From the NCBI GenBank assembly GCA_015657675.1, contig JACDQI010000241.1:1-42943 (forward strand): a stretch of DNA of 42,943 bases, given 5' to 3'. The DNA is from Devosia sp. GTDB taxonomy: Bacteria > Pseudomonadota > Alphaproteobacteria > Rhizobiales > Devosiaceae. Position numbers and translations under genes: made by a program. Shown here one piece after another: positions 32,647-41,310 of this stretch. The notes below the pieces were generated by a model. It searched no databases. It was not told the DNA's origin and saw nothing but the letters and a program-made list of their open reading frames with translations. The number at the start of each line of letters is the position of its first letter. Positions within the stretch are counted from its first letter, which is position 1.

Positions 32647-33108
32647 CTACTCCCTCTCGCGCACATCCTCCCCATCACGCATCAAAACGCGCGCCCCGGT
32701 TCCGCCCGAACCCAGCTGATCGTCAGCGTTGAAAATCGGGCACCGATCAAGCGACAGGCACCCACAGCCAATGCAGCTGTCGAGTTCCCCCGCGAGGCGC
32801 TGCAGCAGCACGATCCGGCGACGCAGCTTGTCGCGCCAGGCGGTGGACATGCGCGCCCAGTCCTCCTTGCTCGGAACCTGGCCGGGCGGCAGTTGCTCAA
32901 GCGCCATACCGACCTCGGCCAGCGATACGCCCAGCTCCTGTGCCATCCGGATGATCGCCACCCTGCGCAGCACGTCCCGGTCATAGCGCCGCTGGTTACC
33001 GGACGTCCGGTGGCTCGCGATCAGCCCTTTGCGCTCGTAAAAGTGCACCGCCGACACTGCCACCCCGCTCCGCGATGCCACCTCGCCGACTGTCAGAGTT
33101 CTCTGCAT
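32647..33108 (-). CDS. soxR: Redox-sensing MerR-family regulator SoxR
   Basis: SoxR senses redox-cycling compounds through a 2Fe-2S cluster. The 153 residues open with the MerR winged helix (LTVGEVASRSGVAVSAVHFYERKGLI, residues 5-30), followed by the dimer helix with AWRDKLRRRIVLLQRLAGELDSC. The cluster cysteines occur as CIGCGCLSLDRC, giving Cys112, 115, 117 and 123 in the CX2CXCX5C pattern of SoxR. A consensus SoxR box lies between this gene and the divergent MFS exporter, so both may be controlled by it. No soxS is seen, as expected outside enterics, where SoxR directly controls pumps and oxidoreductases. Confidence 0.95.
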   Translation of the reverse strand: MQRTLTVGEVASRSGVAVSAVHFYERKGLIASHRTSGNQRRYDRDVLRRVAIIRMAQELGVSLAEVGMALEQLPPGQVPSKEDWARMSTAWRDKLRRRIVLLQRLAGELDSCIGCGCLSLDRCPIFNADDQLGSGGTGARVLMRDGEDVRERE

Positions 33109-33120
33109 CGCGATTTCCTC

Positions 33121-33151
33121 TTTACCTCAACTGCGATTGAGGTTGTAGCGC
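33121..33151 (+). promoter_or_regulatory. SoxR box within an MFS promoter
   Basis: CCTCAA (33125-33130) and TTGAGG (33137-33142), six bases apart, match the known SoxR operator half-sites perfectly. TTTACC at 33121-33126 serves as -35 and, after a 19-base spacer typical of MerR-type promoters, TAGCGC (33146-33151) as a weak -10. The arrangement copies that of E. coli soxS and points toward the MFS gene. Confidence 0.85.
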
Positions 33152-33223
33152 TAGCACCATACGCCGCATACCGCTACAGGGCGGTGCGGACGACCTTCGA
33201 TCGATCTGGCACTGGAGACTGAC

Positions 33224-34660
33224 GTGACGCGTACTGAAACGGGCGGCTGGGGCGAACTGTTCGCCGGCGACAATGGCCTCAAGATCGCCGTGCTGATCAC
33301 CGGCGTCGGCCTGCCCGCTATCAACGTCTTCATCTCCGGCACCCTGATGCCGTCGGTGGTCGCCGAGATCGGCGGCCTCGAACTCTTCGCCTGGAGCACG
33401 ACGCTCTTCATCGTCGCCTCCATCATTGCCTCGATCTTTGCCGCCATCCGGCCGTTCGGGCTGGGGCCGCGCCAGAACTACATCATCGCCGCCATCGCCT
33501 TCGGCCTCGGCAGCCTGATCAGCGGATTGGCGCCCGCCATGTGGGTGATGCTGCTTGGTCGCGTCGTCCAGGGCTTCGGCGCGGGCCTCCTCGGCGCGCT
33601 GACCTATGCGATGATCCGCATCATCTTCCCCGAGCGTCTCTGGACCCGCGGCATGGGCCTGATCTCCGGCGTCTGGGGCGTCGCCACCCTGATCGGCCCG
33701 GCCATCGGCGGCATCTTCGCACAGTTCGGGCTCTGGCGCTGGGCCTTCTTCAGTCTCGTCCCCTTCGCCCTCGCTCTCGCCCTGCTCGCCCTGCGTGTCA
33801 TTCCCCGCCGGGGCGACGAGTCCGGCGTCAAGAGCCTGCCCGCCCTGCAGATCCTGTTGCTGATCGGCGCCGTCATGGCCGTGTCGCTGGCCAGCGTCAC
33901 CACTGGCAACCTGCCGATCGCCGGTGCCCTCACTGCAGCGGCAGTGATCGGCCTCCTCTGGCTCGGACGTATCGAGCAGCGCAGCGCTACCCGCCTTCTC
34001 CCCAGCGGCGCCTTCGACCCCGGCACGGTGATCGCGCCCTTGCTCCTGATGATGCTGCTCATGCAGCTCGCCATCACCAGCGACGTCTTCGTACCGCTCT
34101 TTCTGCAGACCCTGCACGGCCAGTCGCCGCTGGTCGCCGGCTACATCGTGGCCTTCATGGCCATCGGCTGGAGTTCCGGCTCGGTCTTCGGCTCTGGCTC
34201 CAAGCCTGAGCGGGTGCGCCTGCTCCTGCTGGGCGGACCCGTGCTGATGTCTGCGGGTGCCATCGGGCTCGCGCTGTCCATCGGCCAACTCAATCTCGAG
34301 GGCGATGTGTGGGCCATCGTGCCCGTGGCCGTGTCGCTGCTCGCCATGGGGCTGGGCATCGGCTCGTGCTGGCCGCATCTCTTGACCCGGCTGTTCAAGA
34401 GCGCCCCCGAGGGTGAGAAGGACCTGACCTCGGCTGCCATCACCATGGTGCAGCTCTTTGCCAGCGGTCTGGGTGCCGCAGTCGGTGGCATGATCGTCAA
34501 TCTCGCCGGCATCACAGCGGCCACCCAGCCGGCTGACAACCTGCCGGCCGCGCATTGGCTTTACGGGCTCTTCGTGCTGATCCCGCTCCTCGCCGTGCCG
34601 CTCGCCGTTTTCGTGACGCGCAGCGAGACAGCCCGGGCCGAAGCCCGGGCCGCCGAGTAG
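33224..34660 (+). CDS. MFS exporter, drug:proton antiporter type
   Basis: This 478-residue major facilitator has about 14 membrane helices, which suggests the DHA2-type exporter group. Visible motifs are LMPSVVAEIGG in the first helix region, MLLGRVVQGFGAGLLGALTYAMI (motif-C-like glycine-rich helix preceded by LGRxxQGxG) and GLISGVWGVATLIGPAIGGIFAQFGLWRWAFF. The start is GTG at 33224 with GGAG seven bases upstream. With a SoxR box in its promoter, it probably exports redox-cycling compounds such as phenazines or quinones. Substrate specificity is inferred from the regulator, not seen in the sequence. Confidence 0.9.
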   Translation: MTRTETGGWGELFAGDNGLKIAVLITGVGLPAINVFISGTLMPSVVAEIGGLELFAWSTTLFIVASIIASIFAAIRPFGLGPRQNYIIAAIAFGLGSLISGLAPAMWVMLLGRVVQGFGAGLLGALTYAMIRIIFPERLWTRGMGLISGVWGVATLIGPAIGGIFAQFGLWRWAFFSLVPFALALALLALRVIPRRGDESGVKSLPALQILLLIGAVMAVSLASVTTGNLPIAGALTAAAVIGLLWLGRIEQRSATRLLPSGAFDPGTVIAPLLLMMLLMQLAITSDVFVPLFLQTLHGQSPLVAGYIVAFMAIGWSSGSVFGSGSKPERVRLLLLGGPVLMSAGAIGLALSIGQLNLEGDVWAIVPVAVSLLAMGLGIGSCWPHLLTRLFKSAPEGEKDLTSAAITMVQLFASGLGAAVGGMIVNLAGITAATQPADNLPAAHWLYGLFVLIPLLAVPLAVFVTRSETARAEARAAE

Positions 34661-34661
34661 T

Positions 34662-35537
34662 TTAGGCGCCCAGCGCGGCCTTGTTGGCCGTCAGGAACGC
34701 GCGGACCGAGGTCGGCTTCTGGCCAGTGACGGCTTCGAAGTCGCTCTTGACCTCCGACTGCCCGAGGCGCGTTGCGGCCTCGAACGAAACCAGAAGTTCG
34801 GCGAGCGGAGCCGGCAGCCCGGCGCCGACCATCCCAGCCGTCAGGCCGGCATCGTCGACATGCACCACCTGCAGCGGCTTGCCGGCAACCTGGCTGGCGA
34901 TGGCCGCGGTCTCTTCGGCCGTCAGTTGTTCGTCGCCGGCAATGTTGAGGGTACGGTTGCCCTTCGGGCCGGCGAGCAGCACGGCAGCCGCCGCCTTGGC
35001 GCAATCCTCACGGGTGATGCGACCGATCCGCCCCTGCCACATCGCCGTGTACCAGTGCCCCGAGGCCAGCGCCGGCGCCAGCGACTGCGTCAGCATGTCG
35101 AGATAGACATTGTTGCGCAGGAACGTGTGCGGCACGCCGGTGGCGATGATCGCCTTCTCGGTCGCGTCGTGCTCCTTGGCCAGCAGCACCGCCGACCCCG
35201 GTCCGGGATTGGTGAGCGAGGTGTAGGCGATGTGCTTGACCTTAGCGCGACCGGCGGCCTGCACGGCGGCGATCTGGATGCGGGCCCGCTCTTCGCCGAT
35301 CACGTCGGTCGAAATGATCAGCACCTGGTCGACGCCAGCAAACGCGGCGTCCAGCGTCGAAACGTCGGAGAAATCCACCTTGCGGGTCTCGACGCCGGCG
35401 ATCTTGAGCTTGGACGGATCGCGCGAGCCAGCGATCACCTGCGTCGCACCACCTGCCTTGAGCAGGTCGATGACACGCGATCCGAGCTGCCCGCTGGCAC
35501 CGGTCACGAGGATTTTGGAAGTCTTGTAGTCGGTCAT
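34662..35537 (-). CDS. NmrA/SDR-type NAD(P)H:quinone oxidoreductase-like protein
   Basis: This 291-residue atypical SDR has the N-terminal nucleotide-binding motif KILVTGASGQLGSRVIDLL (TGxxGxxG, about residues 8-26) and continues NmrA-like: VDFSDVSTLDAAFAGVDQVLIISTDVIGEERARIQ, HIAYTSLTNPGP and GVPHTFLRNNVYLDML. It resembles E. coli QorB (YtfG), a quinone reductase. The gene is divergent from an HxlR-family regulator, the same arrangement as ytfG-ytfH in E. coli, so quinone or electrophile response is likely. It converges on the MFS gene with only one base between stops. Confidence 0.88.
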   Translation of the reverse strand: MTDYKTSKILVTGASGQLGSRVIDLLKAGGATQVIAGSRDPSKLKIAGVETRKVDFSDVSTLDAAFAGVDQVLIISTDVIGEERARIQIAAVQAAGRAKVKHIAYTSLTNPGPGSAVLLAKEHDATEKAIIATGVPHTFLRNNVYLDMLTQSLAPALASGHWYTAMWQGRIGRITREDCAKAAAAVLLAGPKGNRTLNIAGDEQLTAEETAAIASQVAGKPLQVVHVDDAGLTAGMVGAGLPAPLAELLVSFEAATRLGQSEVKSDFEAVTGQKPTSVRAFLTANKAALGA

Positions 35538-35567
35538 TTTCTAGTCCTACTGGTCAACGGATGAGAC

Positions 35568-35588
35568 ATGGTCTAATATAGAGACCAT
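35568..35588. promoter_or_regulatory. Probable HxlR-type operator between divergent genes
   Basis: ATGGTCT (35568-35574) and AGACCAT (35582-35588) form a perfect dyad around AATATAG, which holds TAATAT/TATATT as a -10 candidate. It lies 31 bases before the NmrA-like gene and 50 before the HxlR gene. A wider pair CTAGTCC/GGACTAG (35541-35547, 35614-35620) brackets it. Autoregulation is inferred. Confidence 0.6.
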
Positions 35589-35637
35589 CAACGGGAAAGG
35601 AGGCACTTTCCCGGGACTAGGTTACCTGGAGCACACC

Positions 35638-36072
35638 ATGCACGACCGCGCCGCAGCCGACCAAATCGAGGCCTGGAAGGCCCTCGGCTTTAATCCCACC
35701 GCGTGCCCGATCCGCGACGTCCTCGACCGTCTTGGCGACAAATGGAGTGTTCTGATTGTCGGCTCGCTGGCTGAAGGTCCGCAGCGCTTTTCGGCGCTGG
35801 CCCGCGACATTCCCGACATTTCCAAGCGCATGCTGACCGAAACCTTGCGCAACCTCGAGCGCGACGGCCTGCTGACCCGCACCGTCTACCCGACCAAGCC
35901 GCCCAGCGTCACCTACACGCTGACGACCCTTGGTCAGGAACTCCTGGTGCTGATGGGGCCGCTGATCCGCTGGGCCGACGAGCGCCATGCCGCGATCCGC
36001 GCCAGCCGCGCTACCTATGATGCGGCCGAAACCCCGGACCACCCCCGCGCCGCCTACGCCGGCGCTGCCTGA
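35638..36072 (+). CDS. HxlR-family transcriptional regulator
   Basis: This 144-residue winged-helix protein has the HxlR fold: [77 protein letters not shown], about residues 23-100. The N-terminal Cys23, just before the first helix, is at the position of the redox-reactive cysteine of YodB, QorR and HypR. GGAG lies seven bases before the ATG. It probably represses itself and the divergent quinone reductase-like gene until quinones or diamide-like stress modify Cys23. The last 25 residues ([23 protein letters not shown]) are a flexible tail. Confidence 0.92.
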   Translation: MHDRAAADQIEAWKALGFNPTACPIRDVLDRLGDKWSVLIVGSLAEGPQRFSALARDIPDISKRMLTETLRNLERDGLLTRTVYPTKPPSVTYTLTTLGQELLVLMGPLIRWADERHAAIRASRATYDAAETPDHPRAAYAGAA

Positions 36073-36102
36073 GGCAGCTGCAATCTACCAGTAGACCTCA
36101 AT

Positions 36103-36181
36103 CCTGAGCCTTGTCGAAGGACGAGGTTCGTGGCAGCGACGGCGCGCTCGACCTCGTGGTTCGACAGGCTCACCACGAGGT
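36103..36181. repeat. REP-like inverted intergenic repeat
   Basis: ACCTCGTGG (36151-36159) and CCACGAGGT (36173-36181) are perfect arms around TTCGACAGGCTCA. The stretch 36103-36126 (CCTGAGCC, TTGTCGAAGG, ACGAGG) is an imperfect copy of the same unit in opposite orientation. Such TGAGCCTGTCGAAC-type units are dispersed intergenic repeats in many alphaproteobacterial genomes. This is the only copy in the window. Confidence 0.7.
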
Positions 36182-36212
36182 CTCTGGTGGTCCGTGAGCC
36201 AAGGTGCGAACC

Positions 36213-36995
36213 CTAAACTGTCCGCAGCCAGCCCCCGTCGACGAAATAGGTCGAGCCGGTCGAATAGCTCGCCTTGTCCGAGCAGAGGAACACGAAAAAG
36301 TTCGCCATTTCCTCGGGCGTGGCGAACCGTTTCATCCCGCCTGCCTCGTCGGCGACGCCCTGAAGGTGCGCTTCGTAGCCACCCTCGCCGGCGATCTGCT
36401 TGGCAGTTTTCACCCAGTCCGGCGTCAGCACCAGACCCGGATTGATCGTGTTGACCCGGATATTGTCGCCCACCACTTCGTTGGCGAGCGTCTTCGAAAA
36501 CATCATCAGCGCCGCTTTGGTGGTGTTGTAGATCGGCTCGTACCACAGCGGCTGCACCGCGCAGATCGAGGCATTGTGCAACACCACGCCGCCGCCCTTG
36601 CGCTTCATCTGCGCGCAGAGCCCGCGCCCGAGCCGCACCGCAGCCATCACGTGCAGGTCCCAGTAATACTGCCACTTGGCATCGTCCGCCTCGGCAATGG
36701 TTTCGTTCGATCCGGTGCCGGCATTGTTGATGAGGATATCCGCGCCACCCAGCGTCGCCGCCTCGACGATCACCGCCTCGCACCCACCGGCGGTCGCCAC
36801 ATCCGCCGCCACGGCTCGTGCTGTCACACCGAACTTTTCCGCGATCCGCTTCGCCTCGGCCTCGACCCGCTCCTTGCCGCGCGCCGTGATCAGCAGATTG
36901 GCGCCCTCGGCCGCAAATCCCTCCGCCACCGCCAGCCCGATGCCGACGCTGCCGCCGGTGACGACCGCCAGCTTCCCCTTGAGCCCCAGATCCAT
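36213..36995 (-). CDS. SDR-family oxidoreductase
   Basis: This 260-residue classical short-chain dehydrogenase shows GKLAVVTGGSVGIGLAVAEGFAAEG (TGxxxGIG at 13-20), ADVATAGG, ILINNAGTGSNETIAE (NNAG), the catalytic Ser in VVLHNASICAVQPL, the active-site YNTTKAALMMFSK (YxxxK), and INPGLVLTPDWV. The C-terminal FFVFLCSDKASYSTGSTYFVDGGWLRTV is typical. It follows the polyol dehydrogenase gene by 36 bases on the same strand, so it is probably the last gene of the sugar operon and oxidises or reduces a sugar, polyol or sugar-acid intermediate. The substrate cannot be fixed from sequence. Confidence 0.9.
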   Translation of the reverse strand: MDLGLKGKLAVVTGGSVGIGLAVAEGFAAEGANLLITARGKERVEAEAKRIAEKFGVTARAVAADVATAGGCEAVIVEAATLGGADILINNAGTGSNETIAEADDAKWQYYWDLHVMAAVRLGRGLCAQMKRKGGGVVLHNASICAVQPLWYEPIYNTTKAALMMFSKTLANEVVGDNIRVNTINPGLVLTPDWVKTAKQIAGEGGYEAHLQGVADEAGGMKRFATPEEMANFFVFLCSDKASYSTGSTYFVDGGWLRTV

Positions 36996-37031
36996 GTTGT
37001 CTCCCCCTCGGTGACGCCTGTCTAGGCGCCG

Positions 37032-38078
37032 CTACTCGTCCATCCGGATCTGCAGCTTCACGTCCGTCGGGCGAGCCTCCACCGCCCGGTCGAACGCCTT
37101 GATCGAATCCGCAAAGCTGAACGTCTCGGAGATCAGCGGCTTCAGGTCCACCCGGCCCGAGCCCATCAGCGCGATCGCGCGATCATACTGGTGCGCGTAG
37201 CGGAACACCGACGAGATCGTCACTTCCTTGATCGAGAGCGAGGCGATGTCGAAGTTCACCTGTTCCACCGGCAACCCGACCACCACGATCTTGCCGCCCG
37301 GCCGGACCACATCGACAATCCCCTGCCAGGCGCGCGGACTGCCCGAGCATTCGAACACCACATCGGCGCCCCAGCCATCGGTCAGCCGGTTCACTTCATC
37401 GAGCAGCTTGGCCGTCTTGATGTTGACCGGAATGATCCCCTGATACTGCGCCGCGATGTCGAGCTTGGGCTGCGCCAGGTCCGAGATGATCACCCGCGAA
37501 CAGCCACCGGCGAGCGCCGCCAGCGCCACCATGGTGCCGATCGGCCCGGCGCCCATCACCACGGCGGTATCGCCGGGCGTGATGCCGGCCTTGGTCGCCG
37601 CCTGCATCCCCACCGCGAACGGCTCGACCATCGCGCCTTCGGCAAAGCTCACATTGTCGGGCAGCTTGTAGGTGTAGTTGGCGGGGTGCACCACGAAGGG
37701 CGTCAGCACGCCATGGATCGGCGGCGTCGCCCAGAAGGTGACCGCAGGATCGATATTGTACATCCCCAGCCGCGCCGCCCGCGAGTTCGGATCGGGCACG
37801 CCCGGCTCCATGCAGACCCGGTCGCCGACCTTGAGATGGGAAACCGCTGCCCCGACCTCGACGACCGTTCCCGCCGCTTCATGTCCCAGCACCATCGGCG
37901 CCTTCACCACGAATGGCCCGATATGGCCATGCGTATAGTAGTGCACATCGGATCCGCACACGCCGACCGTGTGCAGCTTGATCTTGACCTGCCCCGGACC
38001 GACGTCCAGCGGCAGGTCGATGTCGCGCAGACTGAGTTCATGCTGCTTTTCCAGCACGAGCGCGCGTTGAAGGGTCAT
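37032..38078 (-). CDS. Zinc-dependent polyol dehydrogenase, xylitol dehydrogenase-like
   Basis: This 348-residue medium-chain dehydrogenase matches sorbitol/xylitol dehydrogenases. Zinc ligands are expected in [13 protein letters not shown] and [12 protein letters not shown] (GHE), and a further family block is [46 protein letters not shown], characteristic of D-xylulose reductase (EC 1.1.1.9). The NAD-binding fold begins at [28 protein letters not shown]. It overlaps the ATPase gene by four bases (ATGA), placing it in the transporter operon. The likely job is oxidation of an imported polyol (xylitol, sorbitol or similar) to a ketose. Confidence 0.9.
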   Translation of the reverse strand: MTLQRALVLEKQHELSLRDIDLPLDVGPGQVKIKLHTVGVCGSDVHYYTHGHIGPFVVKAPMVLGHEAAGTVVEVGAAVSHLKVGDRVCMEPGVPDPNSRAARLGMYNIDPAVTFWATPPIHGVLTPFVVHPANYTYKLPDNVSFAEGAMVEPFAVGMQAATKAGITPGDTAVVMGAGPIGTMVALAALAGGCSRVIISDLAQPKLDIAAQYQGIIPVNIKTAKLLDEVNRLTDGWGADVVFECSGSPRAWQGIVDVVRPGGKIVVVGLPVEQVNFDIASLSIKEVTISSVFRYAHQYDRAIALMGSGRVDLKPLISETFSFADSIKAFDRAVEARPTDVKLQIRMDE

Positions 38079-38903
38079 TTTTGCTCCGCGAGTTCCTCAC
38101 CAACCTCGTAGTGGTGGGCCGGCCCCCGTGCGCCCTCGAGAGGCGGCTGCATGGCGCCGGTCATGATCGCCACTGCGTCAGACATCGAGTACTCCTTCGG
38201 GTTGATCACGGCAATCCGCTTGCCCAACCGATGGATGTGGATGCGGTCTGCGACCTCGAACACATGCGGCATGTTGTGCGAGATGAGAATGATCGGAATG
38301 CCGCGCGAGCGCACATCGAGGATCAGCTCGAGCACGCGGCGCGATTCCTTGACGCCCAGTGCCGCCGTCGGCTCGTCGAGGATGATGATCTTGGAGCCGA
38401 ACGCTGCCGCCCGCGCCACCGCCACACCCTGCCGCTGGCCGCCCGAGAGCGTCTCCACCGGCTGGGTGATGTTCTGGATCGTCATCAGCCCCAGTTCGCT
38501 CAGCTTTTCGCGCGAGAACTTCTGCATCGCCCCGCGGTCCATCATCCGGAACACCGAGCCGAGCACGCCGGGCATCCGGATTTCGCGTCCGAGGAACATG
38601 TTGTCGGCAATCGACAGCGCCCGGCGACAGGGCCAGGTTCTGGTACACCGTCTCGATGCCCGCCTTGCGCGCATCGTCCGGCGACCGGAAGTTCACCGGC
38701 TTGCCTTCGAGTTCGATCGTTCCATGATCGGGAATGATCGCCCCGCTGATCGCCTTGATCAGCGTCGACTTGCCGGCGCCATTGTCGCCGATCACGGCGA
38801 GGATCTCGCCCGGATAGAGGTCGAAATCCGCGCCGTTGAGCGCCACAACCGTGCCATAGCGCTTGAGCAGCCCGCGCGCCTGCAGGATAGGTTGAATACT
38901 CAT
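38075..38903 (-). CDS. frcA: Sugar ABC transporter ATP-binding protein, frame broken once
   Basis: This single-domain ABC ATPase of the FrcA type powers sugar import. The ATG at 38903 has GGAGG eight bases upstream. Walker A is GDNGAGKST (about residues 40-48), then [13 protein letters not shown]. An extra G at about 38620-38622 (CCGGGCGC, where CCGGCGC restores [16 protein letters not shown]) breaks the frame. The second part holds the signature [20 protein letters not shown], Walker [14 protein letters not shown] and the switch histidine in [19 protein letters not shown]. The repaired length is 275 residues, normal for FrcA-like proteins, which have one domain instead of the two of RbsA. 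Overlaps of four bases with frcC and the dehydrogenase gene show tight coupling. Confidence 0.92.
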
Positions 38904-39979
38904 TGCGACGCCCTCCGCAGCCACTGGTCGAGAGCCACAGCGATGATCACCAGCGTACCGGCCGCAAACATCTGCCAGTAGTCATCCACGCCGGCCAGCG
39001 ACAGCCCGGTATTGAACACACCAACGATCAGTGCACCCAGCACAGATCCGACGATTGACGCACGACCGCCGAACAGCGACGTGCCCCCGATCACCACGGC
39101 GGTGATCGAACCCAGGTTCACCGTATCGAAGGCGATCGGCGACACCGAGCCGACGCGCCCGATCGCCACCCAGGCCGCAAAGCCACAGATCAGGCCCGCC
39201 AGCATGTAGACCGAAATCAGCGTGCGGCGCGTTGGAATACCAGAGAGCCGCGCGGCGTCCGGATCATCGCCGACGGCATGCACATGCCGCCCCCACGCCG
39301 TCCGGTTGAGGAGGTACCAGACCACCAGCGCCACGACGATCAACGAGATGGATCCGTATGTAAGCTTGAACCCGCCGAACCTGATCGCTTCACCGAACCA
39401 CAATAGTTCTGGCGCCGAGGCGACGATGTCGGCATTACGGATCGATTCTGATCCCGAATACCAGAGCTTGAGCGCGGTAAAGACCGAGAGCGTGCCCAGC
39501 GTCACGATGAAGGGTGGTAGCTTCACCACCGCGACCAGCACGCCGTTGAGCCAGCCCATGAAGGCGGCGACGGCCATGCCGATCGGCACCGCTATCCACA
39601 CGGGCAGTCCGAGGTTCACGGCCAGGTTGCCCATCACCAGCGAACTGACCACCAGAATGGCACCGACCGAGAGGTCAATGCCTGCGGTCAGGATGACGAG
39701 GGTCTGCGCCACGGCAATGATGCCGACCACGGTCACCTGCTGCAGCACGGTCGATAGTGCGCCCGGCCCGAGAAAGCGCGGCGCCACCAACCCGAAAGCG
39801 AGAATGCTGATGACCAGCACGAGGGTGGGGATGGTCGTGGGATTGGCCCGCAGGAAGGTCTGCACCAGCCGATACAGGCTCTTGTCGTCCTGCTCGAAGC
39901 TGGCGACGGTCGTATCCGCGTCCGCCAATCGCTTTTCGAAGTCTGCACCGGCCGGGCCGGGCGCTCCTGAACTGCTCAT
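38900..39979 (-). CDS. frcC: Sugar ABC transporter permease
   Basis: This 359-residue permease of the RbsC/FrcC family has about nine or ten membrane helices after a 45-residue polar N-terminus (GADFEKRLADADTTVASFEQDDKSLYRL). Family segments include GIIAVAQTLVILTAGIDLSVGAILVVSSLVMG, PPFIVTLGTLSVFTALKLWYSG, GDDPDAARLSGIPTRRTLISVYMLAGL (EAA-like coupling loop region) and SITAVVIGGTSLFGGRASIVGSVLGALIVGVFNTGL. The ATG at 39979 is chosen over 39994 because AGGGGGAG immediately precedes it. It overlaps frcA by four bases and is separated from frcB by a hairpin. Confidence 0.93.
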   Translation of the reverse strand: MSSSGAPGPAGADFEKRLADADTTVASFEQDDKSLYRLVQTFLRANPTTIPTLVLVISILAFGLVAPRFLGPGALSTVLQQVTVVGIIAVAQTLVILTAGIDLSVGAILVVSSLVMGNLAVNLGLPVWIAVPIGMAVAAFMGWLNGVLVAVVKLPPFIVTLGTLSVFTALKLWYSGSESIRNADIVASAPELLWFGEAIRFGGFKLTYGSISLIVVALVVWYLLNRTAWGRHVHAVGDDPDAARLSGIPTRRTLISVYMLAGLICGFAAWVAIGRVGSVSPIAFDTVNLGSITAVVIGGTSLFGGRASIVGSVLGALIVGVFNTGLSLAGVDDYWQMFAAGTLVIIAVALDQWLRRASQ

Positions 39980-40040
39980 CACTCCCCCTCGCAATATGCC
40001 AGGCGCCGTTCACCGGCGTCCTGCGACTGAAAAACCGTTT

Positions 40041-40062
40041 GGGGGCGGCCTGAGCCGCCCCC
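40041..40062 (-). terminator. Strong hairpin between frcB and frcC
   Basis: GGGGGCGGC (40041-40049) and GCCGCCCCC (40054-40062) are perfect arms with a four-base loop, 22 bases after the frcB stop. On the minus strand it is followed by AAACGGTTTTT. It may act as a partial terminator or protect the frcB message, so that the binding protein is made in excess over the membrane parts. Confidence 0.7.
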
Positions 40063-40084
40063 AGTAAGCATACGTTCTACTGGA

Positions 40085-41104
40085 TTAACCCCAGCAGAGT
40101 TCGGTGCCCTTGGCGGAGTCGATGGAGGGCACGCCCTCAACCGGCTGGTCGGTGACCAGGTTCACACCGGTGTTGAAGAAGCTCAAGCCTTCCGAAGCAA
40201 CCGGCTTGGTGCCGTCCTTGGCATAGGCAGCGATCGCGTCGATGCCGAGGGCCGCCATCTTCAGCGGGTACTGCTGCGAGGTGGCGCCGATCACGCCCGA
40301 CTTGACCGAAGCCACGCCCGGGCAGCCGCCGTCGACCGAAACGATGATCGCCTGGCTTTCCTTGCCGGCGGCCTTGAGGGCCTGATAGGCGCCTTCAGCT
40401 GCCGGTTCGTTGATGGTGTAGACCACGTTGATGTCCGGGTCCTTGGCCAGCAGGGTTTCCATGGCGCGCAGGCCGCCCTCGGGGTTGGCGTCGGACGATT
40501 CATGACCGATCACGCGCGGGTCGGTTTCCGAACCGAGCACCTTCAGATCCGGCACTTCGATGCCGAAGCCGACGAGGAAGCCAGTGTCGCGCTGCACGTC
40601 GACCGAGATGTTGTCCTTGTTGATGTCGAGCATGGCAATCTTCGCCTTGGCCGCACCCTCGGGGCCAAGCTTTGCAGCGGCCCACTTGCCGATCAGCAGA
40701 CCGGCTTCGAAGTTGTCGGTCGCAAAGGTCATGTCCTGAGCTTCGACATCCCCAAGCGGCGTGTCGAGAGCGATCACCAGGATGCCGGCAGCGCGGGCGT
40801 CCTTGAGGGCCGGTGCGACCGAGTCGTTCGAGGCCGTGATCAGGATACCCTTGGCACCGGCAGCGACGCAGTTTTCGATCGCCGTGATCTGCGGAGCGGC
40901 GTCGCCGTCCTTCTCACCGGCATAGGCCTGGAAGTCGAGACCAGCGGCCTTGGCGGCAGCTTCGGCGCCTTCCTTCATCTTCACGAAGAACGGGTTGGTG
41001 TTGTTCTTGGTGATCAGGCACGCGAGGTCGGCGGCCATGGCCGAGCCGGACATCAGCGCAAAGGCGGCCGCGCCCAGGATGAGGGTCTTTTTGAGATGCT
41101 TCAC
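40085..41104 (-). CDS. frcB: Sugar ABC transporter substrate-binding protein
   Basis: This 339-residue periplasmic binding protein of the ribose/fructose (peripla_BP_4) family has a signal peptide [24 protein letters not shown]. The mature part starts [31 protein letters not shown], followed by [53 protein letters not shown] and [34 protein letters not shown]. These match rhizobial FrcB closely in style. It is the first gene of the frcBCA-dehydrogenase-SDR operon and has an AT-rich dyad upstream. Fructose is the family substrate, but the polyol dehydrogenase next door makes another ketose, aldose or polyol equally possible. Confidence 0.93.
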   Translation of the reverse strand: MKHLKKTLILGAAAFALMSGSAMAADLACLITKNNTNPFFVKMKEGAEAAAKAAGLDFQAYAGEKDGDAAPQITAIENCVAAGAKGILITASNDSVAPALKDARAAGILVIALDTPLGDVEAQDMTFATDNFEAGLLIGKWAAAKLGPEGAAKAKIAMLDINKDNISVDVQRDTGFLVGFGIEVPDLKVLGSETDPRVIGHESSDANPEGGLRAMETLLAKDPDINVVYTINEPAAEGAYQALKAAGKESQAIIVSVDGGCPGVASVKSGVIGATSQQYPLKMAALGIDAIAAYAKDGTKPVASEGLSFFNTGVNLVTDQPVEGVPSIDSAKGTELCWG

Positions 41105-41222
41105 GAGGTAGTCCTCCCATTGGATTTGGCGCAGGCGGCAAGCGCTGCGCAGACTCGTCCTGGGGGAAATCTGACGCTCCTCCCCAGGCCGTCGGAGCCA
41201 ATCAAGCTCATTTCACTGATGG

Positions 41223-41261
41223 CTGTCAATTAATTTATCAACCTTATTTAGTTATTGACAG
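41223..41261. promoter_or_regulatory. AT-rich dyad, probable ROK-repressor operator
   Basis: CTGTCAAT (41223-41230) and ATTGACAG (41254-41261) are perfect arms around an AT-rich 23-base core with further partial symmetry (TTAATTTATC versus TTATTTAGTT). TTGACA can be read as a -35 on both strands. The site lies between divergent frcB and the FucU gene, next to a ROK regulator gene whose family recognises AT-rich inverted repeats. Confidence 0.6.
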
Positions 41262-41310
41262 AAGGCGTTCGCCAGTCGCACTCTTCGCCACAAGGGAGGA
41301 CTGCAAGCAC

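Noticed and set aside
33122-34555. A 477-codon open frame antisense to the MFS gene
   Set aside because: Its composition (very rich in Asp, Glu, Gly, His) is the mirror of a hydrophobic protein in GC-rich DNA. It has no family features, and the plus-strand exporter is clear.
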